Positions 1-11,891 of a stretch of DNA of 64,000 nt are shown in pieces. The notes below the pieces were generated by a model. That model had not been told where the DNA came from. It saw only the letters and a list, made by a program, of their open reading frames with translations, and did not search any database. This DNA is from Chenopodium formosanum (lineage: Eukaryota; Streptophyta; Magnoliopsida; Caryophyllales; Amaranthaceae): positions 6,014,001-6,078,000 of the forward strand of contig CM044880.1 in assembly GCA_024500155.1 (NCBI GenBank), given 5' to 3'. Every line of letters starts with the position of its first letter. Position 1 is the first letter of the stretch. The translations under genes were made by a program, and so were the position numbers.

Positions 1-2237
1 GACGAGAACTCCTTAGGGAATGGCCAAGCTGGAGATCTGGATTTCATTTCTTCTTTGGTCAATGCAACCAATTTGCAATGGTTAGAGTTGAGCAAAAACA
101 ACTTTAAAGGAATTTTTCCTAAAACCATATGCAAATTTTCATTTCTTACTACTTTGGTAATAAATGATAACAACATAGCCGGAGAAATTCCAAGCTGCAT
201 TGAAAACTTAGCCGAACTACAATACTTCGCGGCCAATGACAACGCACTTGTTGGGACCATTCCGCAAGGGATTGGAAAATTCAAAGCCCTCCGAGGTCTT
301 TATTTAAACAAAAATCATTTATCAGGAGTCATTCCACCCTCAATCGGAAACTTAACCATGTTATCTATTTTTAACTTGTGTAACAATGATCTCGATGGCC
401 AAATACCTTCGAGTTTGGGAAATTGTGGATCCCTCATATTTTTATCTCTTTGTAATAACAGTCTTAGCGGCAAGATACCCTCCATAATTTTCAGTCTTAC
501 CTCCTTGTCTATTGGACTCGATCTATCTGGAAACCAGCTAACCGGCCCTCTTCCCGACGAAGTTGGGCATCTGAGTAGTCTTAACGCCCTTGATGTTTCT
601 CAAAACAAGTTATCAGGTCACATACCAAGCTCTCTTGGTAGTTGTACGTCGTTAGAGTCATTAAACTTGTGGCAAAACAATTTTTATGGCACTATCCCTG
701 AATCATTGCAAACATTAAAGGGCCTTCTTGGGTTGGATTTGTCATACAACAACTTATCCGGTGAAATCCCGAAATTTATAAGCAGCCTACAGTTGCAAAA
801 CCTAGATATATCATACAATAACCTTGAAGGTGAAGTACCCACAAATGGAATCTTTAGTAATACAAGCGGTCTTTTGATTGGTGGGAATAGTCATCTATGC
901 GGAGGCATACCCGAGTTAAAGTTGCCCAAGTGTAGGCTCACCCGCGACACCCATAAAAGAAGAGTGGAGCATAGGAAAAAATTGATAATCGCGGTTCTTT
1001 TTGGGATTGCTGGAGTTTGTTTGTTCGTGTCTATACTTGTGTTGTTATTATGCAATTTCTGGAAGAGTAAAAGGGCAAAGGAACATGTTGCTTCTAACAA
1101 TGATATAGAAAATTTTCCGAATATTTCTTATCAAATGTTGCTTAAAGCTACAAACGGCTTTTCCTCCGAAAATGTGCTTGGTAGTGGTGTTTCTGGGGTT
1201 GTATACAAGGGAACTCTCGACGAGGAAGGATCAAGTATCGTTGCCATCAAGAAATTTAATCTAGAGTATCGCGGTGCTTTGAAGAGTTTTTTGGCTGAAT
1301 GTGGAGTACTTCAAAGCATTCAACATCGTAATCTTGTTAAGGTGATAACAGCTTGTTCAAGCATTGATCATCAAGGTAGAGATTTCAAGGCTTTGGTTTA
1401 TGAGTACATGTCGAATGGCAGCTTGGAAGATTGGTTGCATCCACCCAAGACAACTAGTGTTGTCGAAGGCACAAATGATACCTCGGAGTACTTGAATCTT
1501 TACCAAAGACTCGATATTGCAATTGATGTCGCTTTTGCTTTGGATTATCTTCACCATCACCATGGGGCCTCCATAGCTCACTGTGACCTCAAGGCGAGTA
1601 ATGTCCTCCTCGATGATGATATGGTTGCACATGTCGGCGACTTTGGACTAGCCAAGTTCTTCTCAGAAGCCAACAACGCCATTCATACTAGTCAATCTAG
1701 CTCTATTGGTGTTAGAGGAACAATTGGTTATGCTCCTCCAGGTAATAATGGTGTGAATTTTATTTTATGTGCCAAATTTTTTAAAAAATTCCAAATTTTT
1801 TTCCATAATAACACTTGCAAAACGTATGATGTGGTGCAGAATATGGACTGGGAAATGAAGTGTCTACTAGTGGCGACGTCTATAGTTTCGGGATTCTTGT
1901 ACTAGAATTGTTTACAGGAAGAAGGCCTACAAATGATATGTTTAAAGAGGGTCTAAGTCTACATAGCTTTGTGAAAGGCGCTCTGCCTCAACGCGTAACT
2001 GAGATTCTAGATCAAGTTCTTCTAGCAGACATAAGCGGAGTGGAGACTAATAACATCATGATATTGGAGGCATTAATTTCGGTACTTGAAATCGCTCTTT
2101 CTTGCTCAATCGAGACACCGCGAGAGAGGTTGGACATGAGTGATGTTGTTGGAAAGCTAACAACAGTAAGAACAACACTCCTTGGAACTCGTTTACAGCA
2201 GCGTAGAAGAATTCATCAAGCTGGTGCCTGGTGGTAA
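1..2237 (+). CDS. LRK1, LRR receptor-like kinase subfamily XII, 5' end outside window
   Basis: Likely plasma-membrane immune receptor kinase, related to FLS2, EFR and Xa21. The frame is already open at base 1, so the signal peptide, N-cap and first LRRs lie upstream. Seen here: about 11 LRRs of the LxxLxLxxNxLxGxIP type, a membrane helix near 985-1055, and a kinase with the glycine loop GSGVSGVVYKG, VAIKKF lysine, HCDLK (non-RD) and DFG. Exon 1 ends at 1741; the intron is 1742-1839 (GT...CAG) and splits the Glu codon of APPE; exon 2 is 1840-2237. The last residues (IHQAGAWW) differ from the paralogues and there is no GTRW mini-exon. The catalytic loop reads HCDLKAS where most of the cluster has HCDLKPS, a change shared only with LRK2. 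No break is visible. Ligand unknown. Confidence 0.93.
1742..1839 (+). other. LRK1 intron (phase 1)
   Basis: It starts GTAATAATGG and ends GTGGTGCAG. It interrupts the APPE Glu codon between its first and second base. The position is the same in every kinase of this cluster, and subfamily XII genes are known for a conserved intron in the kinase region. Reading through it adds a short wrong tail and a stop. Confidence 0.9.
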
Positions 2238-3375
2238 TGGTTAATGAGCGAACTACTAGTTCACCCAAGCAGAAGATTGATATTGTTAAAAATGCATGAT
2301 TTATGGAATTTTATACAGCTCCATATTGTGAAATGCAGTTTTCAATTCTTTTAAAAGTCATTTAAGTATACACGTACTTGTGTTTACTTTGTAAGTACTC
2401 TGAAATGGCAAAAGCCATGCATGCAAGTGTCTGCCATCAATTTTGAACTATAAAAATAATAACTAGCATGTTCATTTCTCAATGCTTACAATACTACGTC
2501 GTAATAAATAAAAAGGACTCATTGGATTTGATAAACTGTAATTCACCAAGCAATCTCCAAGATAGATTGACAAAATTCGTCAATCAAATAGCATTTTCAT
2601 ATACATGATGACTTACAGGGACCTTTTAGTCAGTGGCGGAGCTACAAGGGGGACAAATTAATATTGCTTAATTTGAAAAAAAAAAATGTAGAAACAAACA
2701 AATACTCGTACTTAAATAGTTAAAGTTTTACGGCTTAAAAAGTCCTAAATACGAAGTACGAGTACTACTTAGTCAAAATACTGACATACTTCATATAGCA
2801 TATTTTCTCCATAAATGTATTTGATTACAAGTTTAGAATTTTTTTTCATTAAATAATATAACTAATTAAATATTATACTTGTCATAATTCCCTTTCGCAA
2901 TCATAATTTAGCATATTGTTCAATTGTTCATACAAAATAACAATTACAATTATCCAAATAAGTTTATGGGTAATCTTTAAGAAAAAAAATATATATTATC
3001 CTATACATCTTAAGAAAATTAAACAAATAAAGAATGCTTGCAAATATTATACATTAAAAAAAAATTAAATAAACAAAGAATGCTCGCAAATCTTATACAT
3101 AAAAAAAAATAAAAATAAATAAATAAGGAAAAATTGTCAAAAATAATACAAATTTTAAGCGATCTGCCAAATATAAGTATGGAGTAGATCTTTTGATTAT
3201 TTCTAAATAATACAAACTTTGGGGAGTATTCGCTTTAAAAAGGTTATAACCGGTTGCTGACTTGATTAGTATATAGGTATTCGGGACACGTGTCGTTATT
3301 CTATTTGTTTGACTATTTTATTTTTTTATTTAATGTTTTTAATTTTTTAAAGATACGTAGTGTATATATCGAATC
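2238..3375. other. LRK1 3' flank and AT-rich spacer
   Basis: The first ~280 bases match the region after the LRK2 stop (24534-24830), so the LRK1/LRK2 duplication extends past the coding end. At 2634 a CAGTGGCGGAG motif resembles a hAT-type terminus, but no partner end was found. 3127-3360 resembles the left half of the element at 4833-5146 (GAAAAATTGTCAAAAAT start, ACACGTGTCG inside). No gene is seen. Confidence 0.6.
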
Positions 3376-3748
3376 AAGTTATAATGAGAACCACGGCTAA
3401 TAAGAACTAGGAACTAATCTAGGCCCTTAAACCATGTTAATCGGACGATCAATATGCTTCTCGTGTCATTAATGACATTTTCGTAATATTTCAACTTTAT
3501 AAAGTGATTTCCAGTTTCATTTCTAAAAAGTAAATGAAAAGTTAGTAAAAGTAAATGAAATTAGTCATAAAATAAATAAAATTGCCTTAAAAGTTAAAAA
3601 ACTAGAAAAAAGTTTTAAAATTCGCGAAAATTACGAAAATGCCATTAATGAATGCGGGTGAGATGTGAGCCGTCGGATGTAGCGTGATTAAAGGTTGAGA
3701 TTGGTTCCTAGTTCCTATTATTCACCTTGGTTATCACATGATCTCAAT
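3376..3748 (-). mobile_element. MITE family A, copy 1 (inverted relative to copies 2 and 3)
   Basis: About 370 bp without coding capacity. Its ends are long imperfect inverted repeats built on AGAACCAAGG...AAGAACTA..AACCAATCT. Copies 2 and 3 lie at 5149-5492 and 8102-8479 in the opposite orientation. The right end abuts a TATATATCTATATATA stretch. The superfamily is unassigned because a TA-rich target hides the target duplication. Confidence 0.75.
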
Positions 3749-3839
3749 TCTATATATCTATATATACTATTTTTAATTAGTGCCCCGTGTGATTTCCGGT
3801 TTGTTTATTGAATTTTAAGATAAATTTTTAATCTATATA

Positions 3840-4101
3840 CTTCCTCCGTTCTTTTATTATTGCATCACTTGCCTTTTTAGCAAGTTTTACAAATATTGCA
3901 CCATTTCCTCTTTGGAAAAAAAATTATTTGTGTTCACACTACAAATACCCAACATACCCTTGCTTTTTCACACTTACATTTTAGTTTATCAATATGTTAC
4001 ATGGACAATTTTGTATTTTTACCTTTCTCGCTCTTACTTTTTTCCACTACCAAAATACTTGTACCTAACCCCTATGGTACAATAATAAAAAACGGAGGAA
4101 G
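3840..4101. mobile_element. Stowaway-like MITE, 262 bp
   Basis: It starts CTTCCTCCGTTCTTTTATTA and ends with its imperfect inverse (TAATAAAAAACGGAGGAAG). It is flanked by TA on both sides (3838-3839 and 4102-4103). The CTCCCTCCGTT-type terminus with a TA duplication is the Stowaway (Tc1/mariner) signature. Confidence 0.8.
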
Positions 4102-4832
4102 TATCAAATTTTAAAATATATCATTGATATAAAATTAGTTAGGAATTGATGTACTTTTGTGACGATTTGCTATCTAGTAGGCATGTAATAACTAATAATA
4201 ATGTTGGTGAAAATGTTCGATTTAATACATTAAAAAAATAAAAATATTAGAAAATAAAATAAAATAAAATAAATGTTCAAAGCCTGTTGGATTGACCCGA
4301 ACCCAATTTTTGGGCAAGAGTTGAAAATTTCTTGGCTCGTAATTTGAAGTGACCCAATCAAAGATGACTCATGACCCAACCCTAATTGACAGGTGTACAT
4401 AGTAATAAAATTCTATTAGGTTGTGAAGTATATCATTTTAACCGATTAGTATATATAATGAATGTTTTACGCTTTGAACCACTTCCTTCGCTCCAAAAAA
4501 TATTATGATCTAAAAAACAAATTTATATGATAATTTTTGAGAATTATAATCTAATAATTTTTTTTAATAAAATTATAATTCAATTTTTACATCTGAAATA
4601 TTGGTATTTAATCAAAAATAAAACTTTCAACTAACAATTTTATCCTAAAATTCTATCCAAATAGAATTCTAAATCAACTTTATTATCTTATGAAACCTAT
4701 TTAAATCAATCCAATGTGGCGCGACACTTGGCGAAAAGTTGGAACGCCAAGTGTCGCTGTCTCGTGACCTGACTAAAAGTTTAGCTTTATATATTAGTTG
4801 TATGACGTATATATATATATATATATATATAT

Positions 4833-5146
4833 GAAAAATTGTCAAAAATACTATAAACTTTGAGCGACCCGCTAAAAACAAGTCAATCTTTTAATTATTT
4901 CTAAATAATACAAACTTTGAGGGATATTCGCTTTAAACAAGTTATTTTACCTACAACTTATTTAGCCGATTAATATTTTTATTTATCTTATAAAGTTATT
5001 TAATAGTTTTAAAAAAATAATACAATGTCACGTGTTCCATATAACTTGTTCAAGAGGTAACTAATCGGTTTTAACTTGTTTAAAGCGGATACCCCTCAAA
5101 GTTTGTATTATTAAAAAATAATTAAAAGTTTGATTTATTTTTGACG
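4833..5146. mobile_element. Small TIR element, ~315 bp
   Basis: Both ends carry the same block in inverted orientation: GTCAAAAAT, then an ACAAACTTTGAGGG(G)TAT stretch, then GCTTTAAACAAGTTA. The centre has a CACGTGT motif. The right end touches MITE family A copy 2. The terminal design (GAAAAATTGTC) recalls the Mutator-like pair at 26157-28510, so it may be a distant short relative. No coding capacity. Confidence 0.55.
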
Positions 5147-5148
5147 AA

Positions 5149-5492
5149 TTGAGATCATGTGAGAACCAAGGTGAATAATAGGAACTAAGAACCAATCTCA
5201 GCCCTTGATCGCAATCAATCTGATGGCTCACGTTTCACCCGCATTCATTAATGACATTTTTGTAATTTTGCGGTTTTTGTAACTTTTTTCCAGTTTTTCT
5301 AACTTTAAAGGCAATTTCATTTACTTTTATTAACCTTTTAGAAATAAAACTAGAAAACACTTTACAAAGTTGAAATATTACGAAAATGCCATTAATGACA
5401 TGGGAAGCATGTGAGCCATCCGATTTACATGATTTAAGGGCCTAGATTAGTTCCTAGTTCTTATTATACCCTTAGTTCTCATTATAACTTGG
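5149..5492 (+). mobile_element. MITE family A, copy 2
   Basis: Direct copy of 8102-8479 and inverse of 3376-3748. It starts AATTGAGATCATGTGAGAAC and ends near GTTCTCATTATAACTTGG. The terminal ~40 bases of the two ends are imperfect inverted repeats. A (TA)n run begins at 5494, immediately at its right end. Confidence 0.75.

Positions 5493-5493
<1 letters not shown>

Positions 5494-5560
<67 letters not shown>
5494..5560. repeat. (TA)n microsatellite
   Basis: About 67 bases of uninterrupted TA between MITE copy 2 and the solo LTR. It looks like the target into which both were placed. Confidence 0.95.
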
Positions 5561-5563
<3 letters not shown>

Positions 5564-8049
5564 AACACCCCCAAATCTCCCTCTACGGAAATACTAGTAT
5601 AATACGTATAATTATACCATAGAGATAGACTTAGGAGTGTTACCGCCGCGTGATTACGCAAGGCTACTCAAAATACTTAACTCAATCACAAAACTTGCAG
5701 CAGAAATACAACTTTATTTTATTAATACTTATAAAAATAGTAACATTGTTATGAGTACTCAAAATAAAGACAAGACCAACATTCTTAAACTAGGTGAAGC
5801 AAATCCCGAGACTCCCATATGCTCATTCATGATTCCACCTGAAATAGTCAACACTGCTTACTATTACGGTAAACAGGGCGAACCAAAACAAATAAGAAAT
5901 ACGGATTAGCAAAATATGCTAAGTACGATAAGCGCAAGATAATGTAAACTCAATTTATTTGCAAACATGCTTTCAAAACCAATTCCAATAATTAATCCAA
6001 TAATTTCAAACTCATTATTCCAAAACCGATTCCAATGATTCAATATTCTAAATAATAGTTAATAAAACCAATTTCTTTATTAAGAACCAATTTCTTTTAA
6101 TCCAATTCCTCACCCAAGTGTGCACACCCCCCAAACTAGTTCCTTATATTACAAGGCTATTCTTGAGGAAAGACTCGGTCATACAAAGTCCAAGGCCTTA
6201 TCAATAAACCAAATCCGCATAGTGGGATTACCAACATGCTTGTAAAGCATTCATAATAATAATTTAATGGTTCAATAAATCTTTTTAATATCCAATAAAA
6301 TTCAAACTCCTTTTTAATAATTCCACATACTTTCAAAATCAAAACCTTTTAAATAAATACTTGAGAATAAAATCTCATATTAAAAACTTTTCAAAATCAA
6401 TAACTCTTCCTTGAAAAACCTTTTATTTAATTCAACAAACCTTTTAAAATCAAATCCTTTATTTAAACATGATAAGTAATTCAAACCATTCAAAACATGA
6501 TTTAAAAATCAATCATTCAAAATTTTTTTATTAAAACAAATATTAAAATCAATACCTCCAAACATAATTTATTTCAAAATCATAATTCAAATCAATTTAA
6601 TTCAATCACCAATAAAATCATATAAAAAATGTTATTCAAACCAATCACTTTCAAAGATATCTAGCCACCTAAACATACCTTGATCTTTGCTAGAAAAACC
6701 ACACAAAAAGAACCTCAAGAACCTTGATTCCGAATATCAATCAACACTTCGCACTTTCAAAGTTCAATCACTAATACACCTTGCAAATAACATAACCATA
6801 AGGTTATCACAACATAAACTCAAATCTAATGTGCATGGACTATAAAACTCTTTTAAAATAATACTTTAATATAAAATTATAGCTTTGAAATAGGTATTTG
6901 TATTTTAGAAAACTAACCATGAAGAAGATAAAAGAATAAGATTAAAGAGAATTGGATTTTCATAGAAAATAATAGGCAGAACTTGCAGAGGTCATAACTC
7001 CTCCAATATAACTCCGAATTGGGTGATTCTTGAGCCTAACCTCAAGGATTTTTTTAGAGGGACAATCTTTTGTGAAACATTAATACCTCAAAAACTGACC
7101 AGAAGTACCCGAAAACTGGCTTCAAAGGTATACGGGATAATATTTGTATGAAAAGAGGAGAAGAAAAGTATGAAAAGGTTTAGGGAAAAGAAGAATAAGA
7201 GAGAAGAAGAGAATTGGGTTTTTGGTGTGAAGAATATGAGAGGTATGAAGGGGTATTTATAGGCTAGCTCATGCAAGAATTATGGCAAGAGAATGTGGGA
7301 AGAATTATAGCAAGTAGGGTTTAAGGGATTACTTGGAGAAGTGAGTAAAAGAATTAAGGAAAGTTTGGATATTAAGGTGATTGTGTATAATTGCATATAG
7401 AATGTATGTATGTCATGAAAAATAATAAGGACATTGGAATTACTTGGGGAATAATTAAGAAGAATGAATGGGAAGAAAATATGATGATTAGATATTAAAA
7501 CGATGGAGAATTAGAATTAAGGAAAATAGAAGATTTTAAGGAGATAATTAAAAGTATAATTTACCAAAATAAGTCACCCAAAAATCCATCATGGTGGCTT
7601 TTAGATATTTAGGGAATTAATTTACTAGTTTTAAGGAATTAAAAATAATTGTGTAAATAATATTTATTGTATAAAATAATTAATTAATAAAATTCCAATT
7701 ATTCACTGAATAAAATAACTAAGAAAATCAGATTTTCTACACATAGAAAATCCGAAAATCATAGTTAATAATTTAGGAATTTTCGGCCCTTTTAAATAAA
7801 TAATAAAATATAATTTTGTTTAATTAAAATATCCGAAATATATATAAATAAGCCGGTTTTTAAAATAAAATAAATGGATAATAAATCTTATCCAAAAATA
7901 ATAATTAAGTTTTCAAATACTTTTGGCGCCAAAATTCAAATATCATTTTGGCTCCAAAATTCAAATAGAAAAATAAATTACTTAAAATACCCTTTTTAGA
8001 AAATACTAATTAATTAATTAATTAAAAAATACGTTTCAAAAATACGGGG

Positions 8050-8056
<7 letters not shown>
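5561..8056 (-). mobile_element. Solo LTR, probably Ty3/gypsy, ~2.5 kb, minus orientation
   Basis: The left boundary reads TGTAACACCCCC and the right boundary GGGGTATTATA. The usual pair for many plant gypsy LTRs is TGTAACACCCC...GGGGTGTTACA, so the right end carries two changes. On the minus strand a TATA box (CTATAAATACCCC, about 7251-7263) is followed by a pyrimidine-rich leader, as in an LTR promoter. No gag-pol, primer site or second LTR is present. (TA)n on both sides would hide a 5-bp duplication. Open frames inside (for example 5637-5909) show no recognisable domain. Confidence 0.65.

Positions 8057-8101
<45 letters not shown>
8057..8101. repeat. (TA)n microsatellite
   Basis: Pure TA run separating the solo LTR from MITE family A copy 3. 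It is probably the other half of the run interrupted at 5560. Confidence 0.9.
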
Positions 8102-8103
<2 letters not shown>

Positions 8104-8475
8104 GAGATCATGTGAGAACCAAGGTGAATAATAAGAACTAAGAACCAATCTCTGCCCTTGACCGCACTCAATCTGACGGCTTACATCCCACCCACATTCA
8201 TTAGTGGCATTTTTGTAATTTTGCGATTTTTGTAACTTTTTTTTTTTCTTCGGTTTTTTAACTTTTAAGGAAATTTCAATTACTTCATGACTGATTTCAT
8301 TTACGCTTACAGACTTTTTATTTACTTTTTAGAAATGAAACTGGAAATCACTTTGTAAAGTTGAAATATTACGAAAATGTCATTAGTGACACGGGAAGCA
8401 TGTTGATCGTCTGATTGTCATGATCTAAGGGCCTAGATTAGTTCCTAGTTCTTATTATAGCCTTGGTTCTCATTG

Positions 8476-8479
<4 letters not shown>
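8102..8479 (+). mobile_element. MITE family A, copy 3
   Basis: Starts ATTGAGATCATGTGAGAACC and ends GGTTCTCATTGTAACT. It is flanked by (TA)n on both sides (to 8101 and from 8480 to about 8514). Its interior matches copies 1 and 2, including ACTTT..AAAGTTGAAATATTACGAAAATG. Confidence 0.78.
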
Positions 8480-8516
<37 letters not shown>

Positions 8517-8557
8517 GGGCAAGTCCTAAAAAATTGGCTAAAAAAGATATGAACTTA

Positions 8558-8870
8558 CTCTCTCTGTTTTTAAGTACTTGCTTTATTTCTCCATGTGCGG
8601 AGTTTTAAGAGTAATTAGAGAAAGTAATAAAAATATAGAGGTAGTGAAGTAGGCGGAAGAATAAAAAATTATAAAAAGCAAAAGTAGTGTAGAGAATTGA
8701 AAGAGAGAGAATATGAAATAAATACAATACTCCGCATGATTTATTTGGGTCCACTAGGTGAAAGAAATGAATTAAATATTGTAAAAGCTTTTCAAATAAG
8801 GGAATGAAGAAAATATTTAAAAACGGCCGAAACTGAAAAGTGGAGCAAATATTTAAAAATCTAGAGGGAG
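8558..8870. mobile_element. Stowaway-like MITE, 313 bp
   Basis: Starts CTCTCTCTGTTTTTAAGTAC, ends ATTTAAAAATCTAGAGGGAG, with TA at 8556-8557 and 8871-8872. It belongs to the same subfamily as 18440-18741: both have inner TIRs with AAGTATTTAAAAACGG and an AGAGAATATGAAAT core. Confidence 0.75.
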
Positions 8871-8882
8871 TATTAAAGAATA

Positions 8883-9080
8883 CTACCTCCGTTTCTTTTT
8901 AGTTGACACATATTCCTTTTAGGAAGTTTTTTTTTGAGCTGACACGTTTCCTTTTTGGTAAAATTTTTACCTTACATTTACAAGCTATCCCACTTGCTTT
9001 TTCATTGTCTCTCACTCTCTCTCCTCTCCTTAATATATGTGCTTAAATCAAACGCGTCAACTAAATAGAAACGGAGAAAG
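8883..9080. mobile_element. Stowaway-like MITE, 198 bp
   Basis: Starts CTACCTCCGTTTCTTTTTAG and ends CTAAATAGAAACGGAGAAAG, flanked by TA (8881-8882 and 9081-9082). It sits 12 bases from the previous MITE. Confidence 0.8.
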
Positions 9081-9132
9081 TATATAATATGTATACGTAG
9101 TATACATATCTTAAGTACTAGATAAATGTTAC

Positions 9133-9200
9133 AAGTCATGTAATATTGTGAGGGACACTTGTGACTTTATAAGTCATGTAATATTGTGAGGGACACTTGT

Positions 9201-9208
<8 letters not shown>
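9133..9208. repeat. 38-bp tandem duplication
   Basis: Two identical 38-bp units beginning AAGTCATGTAATATTGTGAG. They are followed by (TA)n (to 9244) and (AG)n (9245-9268). Confidence 0.92.
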
Positions 9209-9268
<60 letters not shown>

Positions 9269-9404
9269 GCTCGTGTAAGAACCCTCCTCTATATAAGAAG
9301 CCAATCTTATATAAGAACTAATCTCAACCCTTTATTAGTTTTGATCTAACCATCTAAAATGATCTTTAGTAATGACATTTCTGTAATTTTGAAGAGTTTA
9401 CATT

Positions 9405-10440
9405 TAGATCATAGAAAACTAATTTAGAACATAGGAAAATTTAGAACATAAGCTGAAAAAATTTAGAACATAAATAGAAAAAATTTAGAACATAAGCAGA
9501 CAAAAATTTAGAACATAAGAAAAATAATTTAGAACATAAGTTGAAAAAATAATTTGATTTATTTTCATGTTTTACTATTAAGTTATTATGGTTTACTTTC
9601 GAATGTTTTTTTTATAGAGATAACCTATGTAGGAATCGAACCTACATCCTCTCTACCAATTGAGCTAATAGGTTTTAGCATATGTTCTTTTTTTTTTTCA
9701 TTTACCGTAAATGTTCAAAAGTTTTTTGCTAATACTTTAATTTTTCAAAAGTTTTTTTTGTTAATACTTTAATTTTTTCTGCCTATGCCTTTTTATATGT
9801 TCTAAATTATTTTCCTATCATCTAAAGTTTTTCATCCATTACTTTAAATTTTTCTGTCTATGCTCTGAATTTCTCGTATATTTCTAAAAAATTTCACCCT
9901 ATGTTCTAAATTTTTTCCATCTATAACCTTAAAATTTCTCACTTTTAAATTTTTTCACCCTATGTTCTAAATTTTTTTTCTATGTTCTAAATTTTTTCAC
10001 CCTATATTCTAAACTTTTTCCCTATGTATTAAATTTTTTCGCCCTATGTTCTAAATTTTTTTCGCCTTATGTTCTAAACTTTTTGACTATGTTCTAAATT
10101 TTTTTTTTTTTCCATATTCGACACTTTTTATCTATGTTCTAAATTTTTTCCTATGTTCTAAAATTTTTCATCTATGTTCTAAAATTTCTGTCTAAACTCT
10201 AAATATATGTTCTAAATTATTTTCATATGTTCTAAATTTTTTCACCCAATGTTCTAAACTTATGTTATAAATTTTCTTTTATGTTCTAAATTATTTTTCC
10301 TATGTTTTACACCTTTTCTTAAGTTCTAACTTTCTTTTTCCTATGTTCTAAATCTTTTAATTTTTTTCTACTTATATTCTAATCTTTTTTCCCTATGTTC
10401 TAAAATTTTATACTTATGTTCTAAATTTTTTCTTATGCTT
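9405..10440. repeat. Degenerate TTTAGAACATA minisatellite, both orientations
   Basis: At 9405-9550 a 16-22 base motif (TTTAGAACATAAG plus A-run) repeats about seven times. From about 9780 to 10440 the inverse motif (CTATGTTCTAAATTTTTTC) repeats thirty or more times with drift. The two arrays could fold onto each other as a long hairpin. A few more units occur at 10570-10650. Confidence 0.85.
9622..9674 (-). other. tRNA-like sequence lacking the anticodon arm
   Basis: Read on the minus strand: a 7-base AACCTAT, two spacer bases, a D-arm with TAGCTCAATTGG (an A-box match), a short linker, a T-arm GTAGG-TTCGATT-CCTAC (a B-box match), then ATAGGTT. The first and last seven bases pair perfectly. 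The anticodon stem-loop is missing and the total is 53 nt, so it cannot decode. It is either a deleted tRNA copy or a pol III promoter unit carried by the element around it. Confidence 0.65.
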
Positions 10441-11891
10441 TAATATAATCTACTTTTTTTATATTAGCAAAAAATTGCATTTCAAGAAACATAATGAAAA
10501 CAAAAAATAAGCAAAAAAAACAATGATAAGAAGCGATTATCAAAGTTCAAATTGAAAAAAAAAAACAGTAAGTAATTTAGAACATAAATATGTAATAATC
10601 TGTCAAAGAAAAAAACATGTAATCTAGAACATAAATATATAATTTAGAAAATTAATGTGAATATGTCAATGATTAGACACCCAATATGACAAACATTCCC
10701 CCAATTTCTGAAGAAGGCAAGAAGCCCATACATAACAATACATAAGCTGGCCTACATGTATACCAAATAAAAAGTATTCTCTATTGATCTAAAACAACCG
10801 TAGCAATTCTACCTTAAGTTCCCATTCCCCTTCTTTATATACTCCACTAATTAATGAAGTAATGATGATTAGACTATGTGAATTATGGATTAGCATAAAA
10901 TTTTCAAATAGTACTTACCAAGATTGTACAGGCTCTTCCAAAGAGTTTTCCTCACATCATTTCGACACGAACATTAGTCACTTTAGAAAGACATACTTCA
11001 TTTGTATAAATAATCATATCCAATTAAAAGCATGTTTCATTTAAGTTTTCCTAGATTACAATTGTTTTAATGAAGAAGAGATAATTTCAAACAAGAACAT
11101 CTCAATAATGGCAGACCGCTAAATCAGATATTGTTCACAAAATTTGTAATCAACACTATTTGGAAGAATCGATAATTTGGCCTAACAATGATTAATAGAA
11201 TTAGTGTGAGTGTGTGACCATACCAATTCTTCGAGTCCTACACATAGAACTATAGAAGTAGCCAAATTATTCTCAATCCTCAGCATAACCCAGATTTCCA
11301 ATATAAATTATTCTCAACCAACACAGTAACATCAAAATACAAACACACCAACTAAATTAATCATCACAACAACATTATTCAATAAAACCGCACATAAATC
11401 ACACAAAAAAATGGTAAAATGACGCAAAAAAAATCAAACAATAATAAAGTAATCAAGAGTAGCGCTGAAATTACCTAATATCGTTGAAATTCGAACACTA
11501 AAATCGCTGAAATTCGAACATTAAAATCTATGAAATTCGAACCTTAAATCCGCTGAAAATTCTAGCCCTAAAATTGTCGAAGTTTGAACCTTAAAATTGC
11601 CGAAAATTATTGAAAATCAAATCAGAAACATCAAAATTCGACTTGAACTCCTGCAAAATTCAAGAAAATCAAATCAGAATAATCGCAAAAATTGGAAAAA
11701 ACACAAAAATCATGTGAAATTCATGAAATTAGGACAAAATCGGAAAAAAAAAATTTTGGATGATGGATTAGGGGTTTGAGGGAGGGTTTTGTGTATTAAT
11801 CTTAATCATCCAAAGTAACATAATCCTACGGTTGAGATTGGTTCTTATATAACTAGGGTTCTTATATAAAGAGTGGTTTTTACCGGATCCC

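Noticed and set aside
5637..5909. 90-codon plus-strand frame
   Set aside because: Lies within the solo LTR, opposite to its transcription, with no recognisable domain.
9780..10440. Regularly repeated short units suggesting a CRISPR-like array
   Set aside because: Units drift in sequence and spacing with no distinct spacers, and the DNA is a plant nuclear genome; a minisatellite fits.
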